The notes under the pieces: model-generated
Databases searched by the model: none
Told to the model about the DNA's origin: nothing
What the model saw: the letters and a program-made list of their open reading frames with translations, nothing else
In this document: positions 17,735 to 25,942 of the stretch, piece by piece
Layout: each line of letters opens with the position of its first letter
How positions within the stretch are numbered: the first letter of the stretch is position 1
From: Phocaeicola_A sp045545095
GTDB taxonomy: Bacteria; Bacteroidota; Bacteroidia; Bacteroidales; Bacteroidaceae
Direction: 5' to 3'
Length of the DNA stretch: 64,000 bases
Assembly (NCBI GenBank): GCA_045545095.1
Contig: JAZQAG010000029.1
Span: forward strand, 141,594 to 205,593
Translations under genes and position numbers: made by a program

Positions 17735-17897
17735 CGGGTTTGCACTCTTTCTGCAAATGTTTAAAAAACGCTAAATATAAATGTTGTCTGAAGAAAAACC
17801 TGCAAACATGTTGGCTGGTTGGCAGAAAAAAGTTACTTTTGGCCAATTTTATTAACTGTACCAAGCATAAAGCTGGACTAAAACTAATTGAAATTGC

Positions 17898-19361
17898 ATG
17901 AAAAACAAGAATTTCTTTGCAGTTGACCTCGGAGCCACAAGTGGACGTACTATTCTGGGTACACTTTCAGAGGGCAATTTTGAAATGCGTGAGTTAACTC
18001 GTTTCCCCAACAATATAATTGAAGTGGGTGGACATTTTTATTGGGATATTTATGCGCTTTATCATGAGATAATTCGTGGACTTAAAGTAGTGGCCCAAGA
18101 GGGAATCAAAATAGAGTCAATAGGTATAGATACTTGGGGTGTTGACTTTGTCTGCTTCGGTAAGGATGGTGGGGTTATGCGTAGTCCATATTGCTACCGT
18201 GATCCTCATACATTCAGTGCTATGGAAGAATTCTTTAGCGTGATGCCTAAAGAAAAAGTTTATGATGTTACTGGTATCCAGTTCCTTAATTTCAATAGTC
18301 TTTTCCAACTTTATGCATTGAAACGCGACAAGAGTTCTGCATTGGAAGCTGCAGATAAGATACTTTTTATTCCCGATGCTCTTAGCTATATGCTCACAGG
18401 CAAGATGGTGACAGAATATACGATTGCCTCTACTTCACAGATGCTCGACCCTCGTACCAAGCGTTTTGATAAGGAATTGATGGATGCGGTAGGGGTGACA
18501 GAAGAACAGTTCGGCCGTTTTGTCTTCCCAGGTGAGGAAGTCGGTCCGTTGAGTGATGAAGTACAACGCCAGACGGGCTTGGGAGCTATTCCTGTTATCG
18601 CAGTGGCAGGACATGATACAGGCAGTGCTGTTGCTGCTGTTCCGGCACAGAATGAACGTTTTGCTTACCTCAGTTCAGGCACATGGTCACTGATGGGAAT
18701 CGAAGTGGAGGATGCCATTATTACCGAACAGAGTTATAAGGTGAATTTTACGAATGAAGGTGGAGTGGAAGGCACGACCCGTTTCCTCAAGAACATTTGT
18801 GGTATGTGGTTGCTTGAACGTTGCCGTAAAGAATGGACTACAGACTATTCATATCCCGAACTTATTGAGGCTGCTATGGCTGCTCCGGCTTTCCGTAGCC
18901 TTATCAATCCTGATGATGCTTGTTTTGCCAATCCCGATCGTATGATTGAAGCTATTCAGGACTATTGCCGTCGTACAGGCCAACCGGTTCCTGAAACACA
19001 TGGTGAATTGACTCGTTGTATTTTTGAAAGTCTTCCTTTGCGTTACAAACAGGTGTTTGGTTGGATGCAGGAGATGGCTCCCTTTACTATCGAAAAACTG
19101 CATGTTATTGGAGGTGGCTCCAAGAACAATGTGCTGAATCAGTTTACAGCCAATGCATTGGGTATTCCGGTAGTTGCAGGTCCATCAGAAGCTACGGCTA
19201 TTGGTAATATCATGTTGCAGGCTAAAGCTGTGGGTATGGTTAATGGTATCCAAGAGATGCGTCACCTTATAGCTTCGTCTATTGAGACTGCAGAATTTGT
19301 ACCACAGGATACTGAGGTGTGGAATGAAGCCTTCAAGAAATTTGTGGAAGTGACAAAGTGA
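17898..19361 (+). CDS. rhaB: rhamnulokinase RhaB
   Basis: A cytoplasmic FGGY-family sugar kinase phosphorylating L-rhamnulose to L-rhamnulose-1-phosphate. The N-terminal ATP-binding loop reads FFAVDLGATSGRTILG, and DTWGVDFVCFGKDG carries the catalytic-site region typical of RhaB. The second domain has AVAGHDTGSAVAAVPA and the adenosine motif HVIGGGSKNNVLNQFTANALG. Length (487) is normal. It is the first of four rhamnose genes in one direction, with rhaA 56 bp later. Confidence 0.96.
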   Translation: MKNKNFFAVDLGATSGRTILGTLSEGNFEMRELTRFPNNIIEVGGHFYWDIYALYHEIIRGLKVVAQEGIKIESIGIDTWGVDFVCFGKDGGVMRSPYCYRDPHTFSAMEEFFSVMPKEKVYDVTGIQFLNFNSLFQLYALKRDKSSALEAADKILFIPDALSYMLTGKMVTEYTIASTSQMLDPRTKRFDKELMDAVGVTEEQFGRFVFPGEEVGPLSDEVQRQTGLGAIPVIAVAGHDTGSAVAAVPAQNERFAYLSSGTWSLMGIEVEDAIITEQSYKVNFTNEGGVEGTTRFLKNICGMWLLERCRKEWTTDYSYPELIEAAMAAPAFRSLINPDDACFANPDRMIEAIQDYCRRTGQPVPETHGELTRCIFESLPLRYKQVFGWMQEMAPFTIEKLHVIGGGSKNNVLNQFTANALGIPVVAGPSEATAIGNIMLQAKAVGMVNGIQEMRHLIASSIETAEFVPQDTEVWNEAFKKFVEVTK

Positions 19362-19417
19362 TTTAAATTGATTAATTGATAATTGATAAATATTAACTAA
19401 CTAAGGAAACAACTATC

Positions 19418-20671
19418 ATGAAAGAAGAATTGATTATTAAAGCGTATGAAATTGCCAAAGAGCGTTATGCTGCCCTTGGTATTGACACAGACAAAGTGTT
19501 GGAACAGTTGCAGGACTTCCACCTCAGTATGCACTGCTGGCAGGCTGATGACGTGAAGGGATTCGAAGTACAGGCAGGTGCTCTCTCTGGTGGTATCCAG
19601 TCAACAGGTGACTTCCCCGGTGCAGCCCGCAATATCGACGAACTCCGTCAGGATGTGTTGAAGGCCAAATCCTTGATTCCTGGTACTCACCGTTTGAATC
19701 TTCACGAAATCTATGGTGACTTCCAAGGTAAAGTGGTTGACCGCGATGAGGTAGGCATAGAGCACTTCCAGAGCTGGATTGACTGGGGTAAGGAGAACAA
19801 CACTCCGTTGGACTTCAACTCAACTTCATTCTCTCACCCGAAGAGCGGTAACCTCTCTCTCTCTAACCCCGATAAGGGCATTCGTGACTTCTGGATTGAG
19901 CACACCAAGCGTTGTCGTGAGATTGCCAATGCCATGGGTGAGGCTCAGGGCGACCCCTGTATCATGAACCTTTGGGTACATGACGGTTGCAAGGATGTTA
20001 GCGTGAACCACGGTCTCTATCGTAGCTTGCTGAAGCAGTCATTGGATGAGATCTTTGCTAAGGAACTTCCTATGATGAAGGATTGTATCGAGGGTAAAGT
20101 ATTCGGTATCGGTCTGGAAAGCTTCACTGTAGGTTCACATGACTTCTACACAGCTTACGCCTCTAAGTACGACAAGATTCTGACTATCGACACCGGTCAC
20201 TATCACCCGACAGAGTCTCCTGCCGACAAGGTTTCTGCCGTATTGCCTTTCGTGAAGGAGTTGATGCTCCACGTGTCTCGCCCCGTTCGTTGGGACTCAG
20301 ATCACGTAACTATCATGGACGATCCTACTCAGGAGCTCTTCTTCGAAATCGTTCGTGCAGGTGCTCTCGACCGCGTACACTACGGTCTCGACTTCTTCGA
20401 CGGCTCTATCAACCGTATCGGTGCTTATGTCATCGGTTCTCGTTCAGCCCAGAAGTGCATGCTCCGTGCCCTCCTCGAGCCGAAAGACCTGCTTGCCAAG
20501 TATGAACTTGCAGGCGAAGGCTACAAGGTGCTCGGTATTATGGAAGAGCAGAAGGCTATGCCTTGGCAGGCAGTTTACGACATGTTCTGCTTGAAGAACA
20601 ACGTACCTGTAGGTGACGCTTTCATCGCAGAAATCGACAAGTACGTAGCTGAGGTTACAAGCAAGAGATAA
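19418..20671 (+). CDS. rhaA: L-rhamnose isomerase RhaA
   Basis: A cytoplasmic metal-dependent TIM-barrel enzyme converting L-rhamnose to L-rhamnulose. Family segments visible include FHLSMHCWQADDVKGFE, NLHEIYGDF, FNSTSFSHPKSGNLSLSNPD, NLWVHDGCKD, IDTGHYHPTESPADKVS and VHYGLDFFDGSINRIGAYVIG, which carry the metal ligands (Glu/Asp/His). Length (417) is typical. Codon choice is strongly biased (CGT, GGT, AAC, TTC), suggesting high expression. It lies in rhaBATD order. Confidence 0.97.
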   Translation: MKEELIIKAYEIAKERYAALGIDTDKVLEQLQDFHLSMHCWQADDVKGFEVQAGALSGGIQSTGDFPGAARNIDELRQDVLKAKSLIPGTHRLNLHEIYGDFQGKVVDRDEVGIEHFQSWIDWGKENNTPLDFNSTSFSHPKSGNLSLSNPDKGIRDFWIEHTKRCREIANAMGEAQGDPCIMNLWVHDGCKDVSVNHGLYRSLLKQSLDEIFAKELPMMKDCIEGKVFGIGLESFTVGSHDFYTAYASKYDKILTIDTGHYHPTESPADKVSAVLPFVKELMLHVSRPVRWDSDHVTIMDDPTQELFFEIVRAGALDRVHYGLDFFDGSINRIGAYVIGSRSAQKCMLRALLEPKDLLAKYELAGEGYKVLGIMEEQKAMPWQAVYDMFCLKNNVPVGDAFIAEIDKYVAEVTSKR

Positions 20672-20698
20672 CTCTTGAATTCTAAATCCTAAAATTTG

Positions 20699-20761
20699 AA
20701 TTATGAATTATGGGTAGGGATGATTCTCTGTCTCATAATTCATAATTCATAATTCATAATT
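20699..20761. repeat. 7-bp word array and stem-loop between rhaA and rhaT
   Basis: Two tandem AATTATG units (20699-20712) face four tandem CATAATT units (20734-20761), giving a 14-bp perfect stem with a ~21-nt loop. It lies in the 95-bp gap inside the rha operon and has no T-run, so it is more likely an mRNA hairpin than a terminator. Confidence 0.7.
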
Positions 20762-20766
20762 ATACA

Positions 20767-21804
20767 ATGGACATAGTAATCGGACTATTGATTATAGCCA
20801 TCGGTGCCTTCTGTCAGTCAAGCTGCTACGTGCCCATCAACAAGATCAAGGATTGGTCGTGGGAGTCGTATTGGATTGTACAGGGTGTATTCGCATGGTT
20901 GTTGTTCCCCTTGTTGGGAGCTTTGTTGGCAGTGCCCGAAGGGCATAGCTTGTGTGAATTGTTCACCGGTGGCAGCTCATTCAATATTTGGATGACAGTA
21001 TTCTTTGGCGTGCTGTGGGGAGTTGGAGGTTTGACTTTCGGTCTCTCTATGCGCTATCTGGGTGTAGCCTTGGGACAGAGTATTGCACTGGGTACTTGTG
21101 CCGGATTGGGAACCATCATGGGCCCCGTGTTGCTGAACATGTTCTTCCCCGAGTTGAATGCCCTCGAGTCATTGACCTTTGCCGTTATCCTTGGTGTGGT
21201 AGTTACCCTTGTGGGTATCGCCATCATAGGTGTGGCTGGTGGTATGAAGGCCGCTTCCCTCTCAGAAGAGGAGAAGAAAGCCGCTGTGAAGGATTTCAAT
21301 TTCCCGAAAGGATTGGCCATCGCCCTGTTGGCCGGTTTTATGAGTGGCTGTTTCAACGTAGGTCTGGAGTTTGGTAAAGACATCAATTTCGGTGAACTCA
21401 CCGACCCGATGTTCCGCACCTTGCCAGCCACTTTGCTTGTCACTCTTGGCGGATTCGTCACCAATGCCATCTACTGTTTCTATCAGAACAGCAAGAACAA
21501 GACATGGGGCGACTATAAGAAAGGAAACGTATGGGTGAACAATATCATCTTCTGTGCATTGGCCGGAGGTTTGTGGTACAGCCAGTTCTTTGGCCTCTCC
21601 TTGGGTAAAGGATTCCTCACTGAGTCGCCCACATTGATGACTCTCGCCTTCTGCATCCTCATGGCATTGAACGTAACCTTCTCCAACGTGTGGGGTATCA
21701 TCCTCAAGGAGTGGAAAGGCTGTTCCCAGAAGACCATTACCGTATTGGTTATCGGTATCATCGTGCTGATAGCTTCCACGTTTATTCCTGAATTATTGAA
21801 GTAA
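20767..21804 (+). CDS. rhaT: L-rhamnose/proton symporter RhaT
   Basis: An inner-membrane sugar:proton symporter of the RhaT family. About ten hydrophobic segments span the 345 residues. Family motifs include the N-terminal IIAIGAFCQSSCYVPINKIKDWSWESYW, GVLWGVGGLTFGLSMRYLGVALGQSIALG and FMSGCFNVGLEFGKDI. It imports L-rhamnose released outside the cell. It follows rhaA after a 95-bp hairpin-bearing gap and precedes rhaD by 10 bp. Confidence 0.96.
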   Translation: MDIVIGLLIIAIGAFCQSSCYVPINKIKDWSWESYWIVQGVFAWLLFPLLGALLAVPEGHSLCELFTGGSSFNIWMTVFFGVLWGVGGLTFGLSMRYLGVALGQSIALGTCAGLGTIMGPVLLNMFFPELNALESLTFAVILGVVVTLVGIAIIGVAGGMKAASLSEEEKKAAVKDFNFPKGLAIALLAGFMSGCFNVGLEFGKDINFGELTDPMFRTLPATLLVTLGGFVTNAIYCFYQNSKNKTWGDYKKGNVWVNNIIFCALAGGLWYSQFFGLSLGKGFLTESPTLMTLAFCILMALNVTFSNVWGIILKEWKGCSQKTITVLVIGIIVLIASTFIPELLK

Positions 21805-21814
21805 AAAAAAGAAT

Positions 21815-22624
21815 ATGAGTATATTAGACAATCGTCCTGCATTGGCTAAGGCCGTGGGACAAGTAGCAGAGGTTGCCGGTTACCTGTGGCAGAAAGGTTG
21901 GGCCGAGCGTAATGGAGGCAACATCACCGTAAACATTACCGAGTATATCGACGACGAAATCAAGGCTATGCCAGCCATTAGCGACGTGATGCAGATTGGT
22001 ACCACATTGCCCCACCTGAAGGGTTGCTATTTCTATTGCAAGGGTACCCAGATGCGTATGCGCGACCTCGCCCGTTGGCCGATGGACAATGGTTCCATCA
22101 TCCGCATCCTGGACGACTGTGCCAGCTATGTCATCATTGCCGATAATCCTGTGAAGCCTACTTCCGAGCTTCCTTCACACTTGAGTGTACACAACTATCT
22201 GTTGGCCAAGGGTTCTCCCTACCGTGCATCGTTGCATACCCATCCTATCGAGCTGGTGGCACTGACCCACAGCCAGAAGTATATGGAGAAGGATGTGGCT
22301 ACCCGCATGTTGTGGAGCATGATTCCCGAGACAAAGGCTTTCTGTCCGCGCGGATTGGGTATGGTTCCTTATCTGATGCCCAGCGGCGTAGAGTTGGCCG
22401 ATGCCACCATCAAGGCTATCGATGATGACTACGATGTGGTAATGTGGGAGAAGCATGGCGTATTCGCTGTCGATACCGACATCATGTCTGCTTTCGACCA
22501 GGTGGATGTACTCAACAAGTCTGCCCTCATCTACATTGCTGCCAAGAACATGGGATTCGAGCCCGAAGGCATGAGCGATGCCCAGATGAAAGAGTTGAGC
22601 GATACTTTCGGTTTGCCGAAATAA
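21815..22624 (+). CDS. rhaD: rhamnulose-1-phosphate aldolase RhaD
   Basis: A cytoplasmic class II zinc aldolase splitting L-rhamnulose-1-phosphate into dihydroxyacetone phosphate and L-lactaldehyde. The GWAERNGGNITVNIT substrate loop, LHTHPIELVALTH (zinc-binding His pair) and MWEKHGVFAVDTD (third His) are clear. Length (269) is normal. No lactaldehyde reductase (fucO/rhaO) or AraC-type rhaR follows, although B. thetaiotaomicron has both with its rha genes. Confidence 0.96.
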   Translation: MSILDNRPALAKAVGQVAEVAGYLWQKGWAERNGGNITVNITEYIDDEIKAMPAISDVMQIGTTLPHLKGCYFYCKGTQMRMRDLARWPMDNGSIIRILDDCASYVIIADNPVKPTSELPSHLSVHNYLLAKGSPYRASLHTHPIELVALTHSQKYMEKDVATRMLWSMIPETKAFCPRGLGMVPYLMPSGVELADATIKAIDDDYDVVMWEKHGVFAVDTDIMSAFDQVDVLNKSALIYIAAKNMGFEPEGMSDAQMKELSDTFGLPK

Positions 22625-22638
22625 AAAGGGGATAGGCT

Positions 22639-22932
22639 ATGGAACCCAAAGTTATGCCCAATGGCTATGTAGTCTCCGAAGAGGACAGGCCGTATGCCGA
22701 ACTCATTGAGAGCGGAGCCACGCTTATGGCTGTGAAGGCATACAAAGAAGCCAAAGGGTGTGGCCTCAAGGAAGCCAAGGACTATATAGACGAATTGGCT
22801 GTCAAGATGGGAATTCGGAGCGGCTATGACAAAGGAGAGGGCAGTCGCCTGTCTGTGGTAATGGTTTTAATAGTCTGTTTGGCCTTGTTGGCAGGTTTCA
22901 TTGCTCTGATATTTTGGAAATTGAAAGTATAG
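22639..22932 (+). CDS. small L7/L12 C-terminal-domain-like membrane protein
   Basis: A 97-residue protein. Residues ~22-57 (ELIESGATLMAVKAYKEAKG, then LKEAKDYIDELAVKMG) resemble the ribosomal L7/L12 C-terminal fold, in which the usual motif is KAVREITGLGLKEAKDLVE. A short linker follows, then one membrane helix (VVMVLIVCLALLAGFIALIFW, about 74-94). It has no signal peptide, so the domain probably faces the cytoplasm. It starts 14 bp after rhaD with AAGGGGATAGG upstream, so it is likely the last gene of the rha operon. Function is unknown; a ribosomal role is not implied. Confidence 0.75.
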   Translation: MEPKVMPNGYVVSEEDRPYAELIESGATLMAVKAYKEAKGCGLKEAKDYIDELAVKMGIRSGYDKGEGSRLSVVMVLIVCLALLAGFIALIFWKLKV

Positions 22933-22942
22933 TGGATTACAT

Positions 22943-22979
22943 AAAAAAGAGGAGTTGTTCAGAACAACTCCTCTTTTTT
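22943..22979. terminator. bidirectional terminator between rha operon and rplS
   Basis: A GC-cored stem (GAGGAGTTGTTC / GAACAACTCCTC) with a minimal loop is flanked by A6 on the left and T6 on the right. It can end both the plus-strand rha transcript and the minus-strand rplS transcript. Confidence 0.9.
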
Positions 22980-23001
22980 ATCTTGAAACCCAACTTGCAG
23001 G

Positions 23002-23355
23002 TTACGCATTTACGCGCTTCTCAGCAATTCTGGCCTTCTTACCGGTGAGTTTGCGCAAGTAGTACAACTTGGCACGACGAACTTTACCGATCTTGTTGAC
23101 AGTGATGCTGTCAATAGCCGGAGATTCGATGGGGAAGATACGCTCTACGCCCACGGTTCCAGACATCTTACGCACGGTGAAACGTTTCTTGTTTCCGTGA
23201 CCTGCGATTTTGATAACAACACCGCGGTACAACTGTACACGCTCTTTGTTACCCTCAACGATACGATATGCTACAGTTACTGTGTCACCAGCCTTGAATG
23301 CGGGGTGCTCCTTACCGGTAGCAAATGCTTCTTCAGCAATTTTAAGTAAATCCAT
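23002..23355 (-). CDS. rplS: 50S ribosomal protein L19
   Basis: A ribosomal protein at the interface of the large and small subunits. The body has FKAGDTVTVAYRIVEGNKERVQLYRGVVI and TVRKMSGTVGVERIFPIESPAIDSITVNKIGKVRRAKLYYLRKLTGKKARI, all hallmark L19 segments. The frame is open 29 codons further up (to 23442), but the start MDLLKIAEEAF gives the normal length of 117. A Bacteroidetes promoter lies about 85 bp upstream of this start. Confidence 0.97.
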   Translation of the reverse strand: MDLLKIAEEAFATGKEHPAFKAGDTVTVAYRIVEGNKERVQLYRGVVIKIAGHGNKKRFTVRKMSGTVGVERIFPIESPAIDSITVNKIGKVRRAKLYYLRKLTGKKARIAEKRVNA

Positions 23356-23439
23356 TTTGTTTATTTTAAATTGTTTATCGTTACTACGCAACATATCAAA
23401 TCTCTCTAACTTTTGACAGCGATTGCGCGAAAGCGGCTG

Positions 23440-23471
23440 CAAAGTAACTAATTATTTGGCACATAGCCAAA
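23440..23471 (-). promoter_or_regulatory. candidate rplS promoter
   Basis: On the minus strand, TTTG (23471-23468) is followed after 20 bp by TTACTTTG (23447-23440), a 7/8 match to TAnnTTTG. A 7-bp inverted repeat (ATTTGGC/GCCAAAT, 23454-23472) overlaps the -33 element. Confidence 0.45.
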
Positions 23472-23495
23472 TGTTGGGCCTTTATTTTTCTAATT

Positions 23496-24197
23496 TTATT
23501 CAAAATAGAAGGTCAGCATCACCATTTTGCTATATGTATGATTGATGGATTGTGTAAACTTTAGCAGGGATTTGTCGGTAAGGTCCGAGCGGTCTTTTTC
23601 CAACAGATCGGTCAGACTGAAACAGAACTTCAGTTCCGGTATCAGTTTGAAGAATGGCAGATAGAAGTCACATCCCAATCCTGCTTCGATGTAGCAGTTC
23701 CATCGTTTCAGCAACAGGGCTTGTCTGTCTTTGGTGGTAAGTGATAGGGTAGGGTTGATACCTGCTACGATATACGGGCGGTGGTTGTTGAAGCGGGGGG
23801 CACTGAATTTGATGTTCAATGGTACACCCAATAGGGTAGATTTCATCACTTGCCGGTATTCTTCGTGGCTGTGTTGTTCATGAAAGGTGATGTTTCGTTG
23901 CCCGAAGTAGAGTGAAGGCTGTACCCGGAAAGAGAGATGAGGGGTCATGTATAGGTCGGCCAGTACTCCTACAGTAAATCCGGGCGTATATTCACCAACG
24001 TCTGCAAACCAACTTTCTCCATCCTCTGTGATGAAACCGTTGTTCTCAAATTCCAGGTCCATGGCATGTACCCCTATGAAGAAGCCATAGTGCAGCCGCC
24101 GCTGGTCGATATACGGGCGGTTTTGTACTTTCCTCTTCTGTGCGGATAGTCCCATGCACATCAGTAAACCTATCAGTATGAGAAGATAACGTTTCAT
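23496..24197 (-). CDS. outer-membrane beta-barrel protein, PorT-like
   Basis: A 233-residue protein with a signal peptide (MKRYLLILIGLLMCMGLSAQ). Alternating-polarity strands typical of an eight-stranded barrel follow and end in aromatic-rich KMVMLTFYFE. Pattern and length fit the PorT family (porin-family / outer membrane protein beta-barrel). In Porphyromonas, PorT is needed for type IX secretion, but homologues also occur in species without it. It stands between rplS and ferredoxin, so context does not add much. The barrel call is firm; the PorT name is an inference. Confidence 0.7.
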   Translation of the reverse strand: MKRYLLILIGLLMCMGLSAQKRKVQNRPYIDQRRLHYGFFIGVHAMDLEFENNGFITEDGESWFADVGEYTPGFTVGVLADLYMTPHLSFRVQPSLYFGQRNITFHEQHSHEEYRQVMKSTLLGVPLNIKFSAPRFNNHRPYIVAGINPTLSLTTKDRQALLLKRWNCYIEAGLGCDFYLPFFKLIPELKFCFSLTDLLEKDRSDLTDKSLLKFTQSINHTYSKMVMLTFYFE

Positions 24198-24358
24198 TTT
24201 AATCTACAACATTCTTTATAACGGAACTTCTCCTTACTTATTGTCATGGACTGCGACAAATCTGTTTCTTCGTCAGAAAAGGGACTGCGCGTATTTAGAC
24301 ATAGTACAAATTGCAATAATAATCGGTGTAAAAGTGCGGTAGAATCAATCAAAACCAC

Positions 24359-24366
24359 TATTTTTG
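24359..24366 (+). promoter_or_regulatory. -7 element of the ferredoxin promoter
   Basis: TATTTTTG is an exact TAnnTTTG match, 38 bp upstream of the ferredoxin ATG. No good -33 is visible. Confidence 0.45.
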
Positions 24367-24404
24367 CATTGATTATTAGTACTAATTTTAAAACTGACTT
24401 AAAA

Positions 24405-24572
24405 ATGGCTTACGTAATTAGTGACGATTGTATCGCTTGCGGTACTTGTATCAGCGAATGTCCTTCTGAGGCTATCTCTGAAGGCGAAAAGTATTCTATC
24501 GATCCCGATAAGTGCATCGAATGTGGTGCATGTGCAGATGTTTGTCCTTCTGAGGCTATCAGCTTGGGATAA
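24405..24572 (+). CDS. 2[4Fe-4S] ferredoxin
   Basis: A 55-residue clostridial-type ferredoxin carrying electrons in the cytoplasm. Two cluster motifs are complete: CIACGTCISECP and CIECGACADVCP, each followed by the SEAI segment. The frame extends 53 codons upstream, but that part has no ferredoxin character and overlaps the promoter. MAYVISDDCIACG is therefore the start. A strong terminator follows directly, so it is monocistronic. Confidence 0.97.
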   Translation: MAYVISDDCIACGTCISECPSEAISEGEKYSIDPDKCIECGACADVCPSEAISLG

Positions 24573-24598
24573 GAAATACTTGCCTGACTAAACTAATA

Positions 24599-24633
24599 GG
24601 GCTGCACCATCCGGTGCAGCCCTTCTTTTTTAT
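24599..24633 (+). terminator. terminator after ferredoxin
   Basis: A 10-bp stem (GGGCTGCACC / GGTGCAGCCC) with a 4-nt loop is followed by a T-rich run, 26 bp after the stop. Confidence 0.92.
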
Positions 24634-24703
24634 ATATTAATGTGAATTCGATATAAGGGATGGAGTAGCTACAACTCCTTCTCTAATTTAGTGGGGCGAA
24701 GCC

Positions 24704-25897
24704 TTATTTCAGCAACGCCAATGTCTCCTTGATGCGCTTCATGGACTCCACGATATTCTCGTCAGAGGTCGCATAGCTCATGCGGATACATTCAGGACTG
24801 CCGAAGGCACCTCCACCTACACAAGCTACGTGACCTACCTCCAACAGGAACATGGCCAGGTCTGCAGCATTTCCGATGGTTCTTCCTTCATGGCTCTTCC
24901 CGAAGTAAGAGTCGCATTTGGGGAAAAGGTAGAAAGCTCCCTGGGGAACGTTAACTTCGAATCCGGGAATCTCTTTGGCCAATTCCACGATAAGGTTACG
25001 GCGACGTTCAAAAGCCTGACGCATCTCCTCTACAGGAGCCTGTGTACCTGTATAGGCAGCTTCAGCAGCCTTTTGGGATACTGAGCAGGGACCGGAAGTA
25101 TATTGTCCTTGCAATTTGTTGCAAGCTTTCACAATCCATTCGGGACCGGCAATGAATCCGATACGCCATCCTGTCATGGCATACGCTTTTGATACACCAT
25201 TTACGATGATGGTATTCTCCTTCATTTCGGGGAATTGGGCAATGCTTTCGTGTTTGCCCACATAGTTGATGTGCTCGTAGATTTCGTCTGCAATGACATA
25301 CACCTGCGGATGCTTGGCCAGCACAGCGGCCAGCCCGGCCAACTCCTCCTTGCTATATACCGAGCCTGTAGGGTTTGACGGAGAACAGAGGATAAGTGCT
25401 TTGGTCTTTGGAGTGATGGCAGCTTCCAGTTGGGCGGGTGTTATCTTGAAATCCTGCTCGATACCGGCACGGATGATGACGGGAGTTCCGTCAGCCAGTT
25501 TCACCATCTCAGGGTAGCTTACCCAATAGGGGGCAGGTACGATCACCTCATCTCCTTCACCTACCAGTGTCATGATGACGTTGCATACCGATTGTTTGGC
25601 ACCGTTTGAACAAGAAATCTGGGCAGCAGTATAGTCCAGGTTGTTCTCGTTCTTCAGTTTGGCAACGATGGCCTCACGTAGGGCAGGGTATCCCGGTACG
25701 GGTGAATAGCGTGAGAAGTTTTCATCGACAGCCTTTTTGGCAGCATCCTTGATGTGGTCGGGTGTGTTGAAGTCAGGTTCTCCCACACTCAAGTTGATGA
25801 CATCAATGCCTTGGGCTTTAAGTTCATTACTCTTTTGTGACATGGCAAGCGTCTCTGATGGTGAGAGACGTTGCAGACGATTGGATACGTTGTTCAT
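24704..25897 (-). CDS. PLP-dependent aspartate-type aminotransferase (class I, fold type I)
   Basis: A cytoplasmic aminotransferase, most likely aspartate/2-oxoglutarate (AspC/AspB, Ib subgroup). Motifs: NLSVGEPDFNTPDHI near the N-terminus, CSNGAKQSVCNV, LCSPSNPTGSVY (the NPTG motif), VIADEIYEHINY, and VSKAYAMTGWRIGF, in which the SK lysine binds PLP. C-terminal RMSYATSDENIVESMKRI supplies the substrate arginine. Length (397) is normal. It is downstream of ribBA on the same strand (45 bp). The exact amino-acid preference cannot be read from sequence. Confidence 0.92.
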   Translation of the reverse strand: MNNVSNRLQRLSPSETLAMSQKSNELKAQGIDVINLSVGEPDFNTPDHIKDAAKKAVDENFSRYSPVPGYPALREAIVAKLKNENNLDYTAAQISCSNGAKQSVCNVIMTLVGEGDEVIVPAPYWVSYPEMVKLADGTPVIIRAGIEQDFKITPAQLEAAITPKTKALILCSPSNPTGSVYSKEELAGLAAVLAKHPQVYVIADEIYEHINYVGKHESIAQFPEMKENTIIVNGVSKAYAMTGWRIGFIAGPEWIVKACNKLQGQYTSGPCSVSQKAAEAAYTGTQAPVEEMRQAFERRRNLIVELAKEIPGFEVNVPQGAFYLFPKCDSYFGKSHEGRTIGNAADLAMFLLEVGHVACVGGGAFGSPECIRMSYATSDENIVESMKRIKETLALLK

Positions 25898-25942
25898 ATA
25901 GTTATTCTTTAAATCTTTTCGTATTTCTTTAACTCCTTATAC

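Larger units (their letters stand above)
17402..17897. other. divergent spacer between dcw and rha operons
   Basis: AT-rich non-coding region carrying the mraZ operator at its left side and a candidate rha promoter at about 17706-17734. The ORF at 17571-17864 on the minus strand has no recognisable features and is not called. Confidence 0.6.

Noticed and set aside
17571..17864. 97-codon minus-strand ORF in the mraZ-rhaB spacer
   Set aside because: It lies in AT-rich divergent promoter DNA, has no recognisable domain and overlaps the candidate rha promoter.
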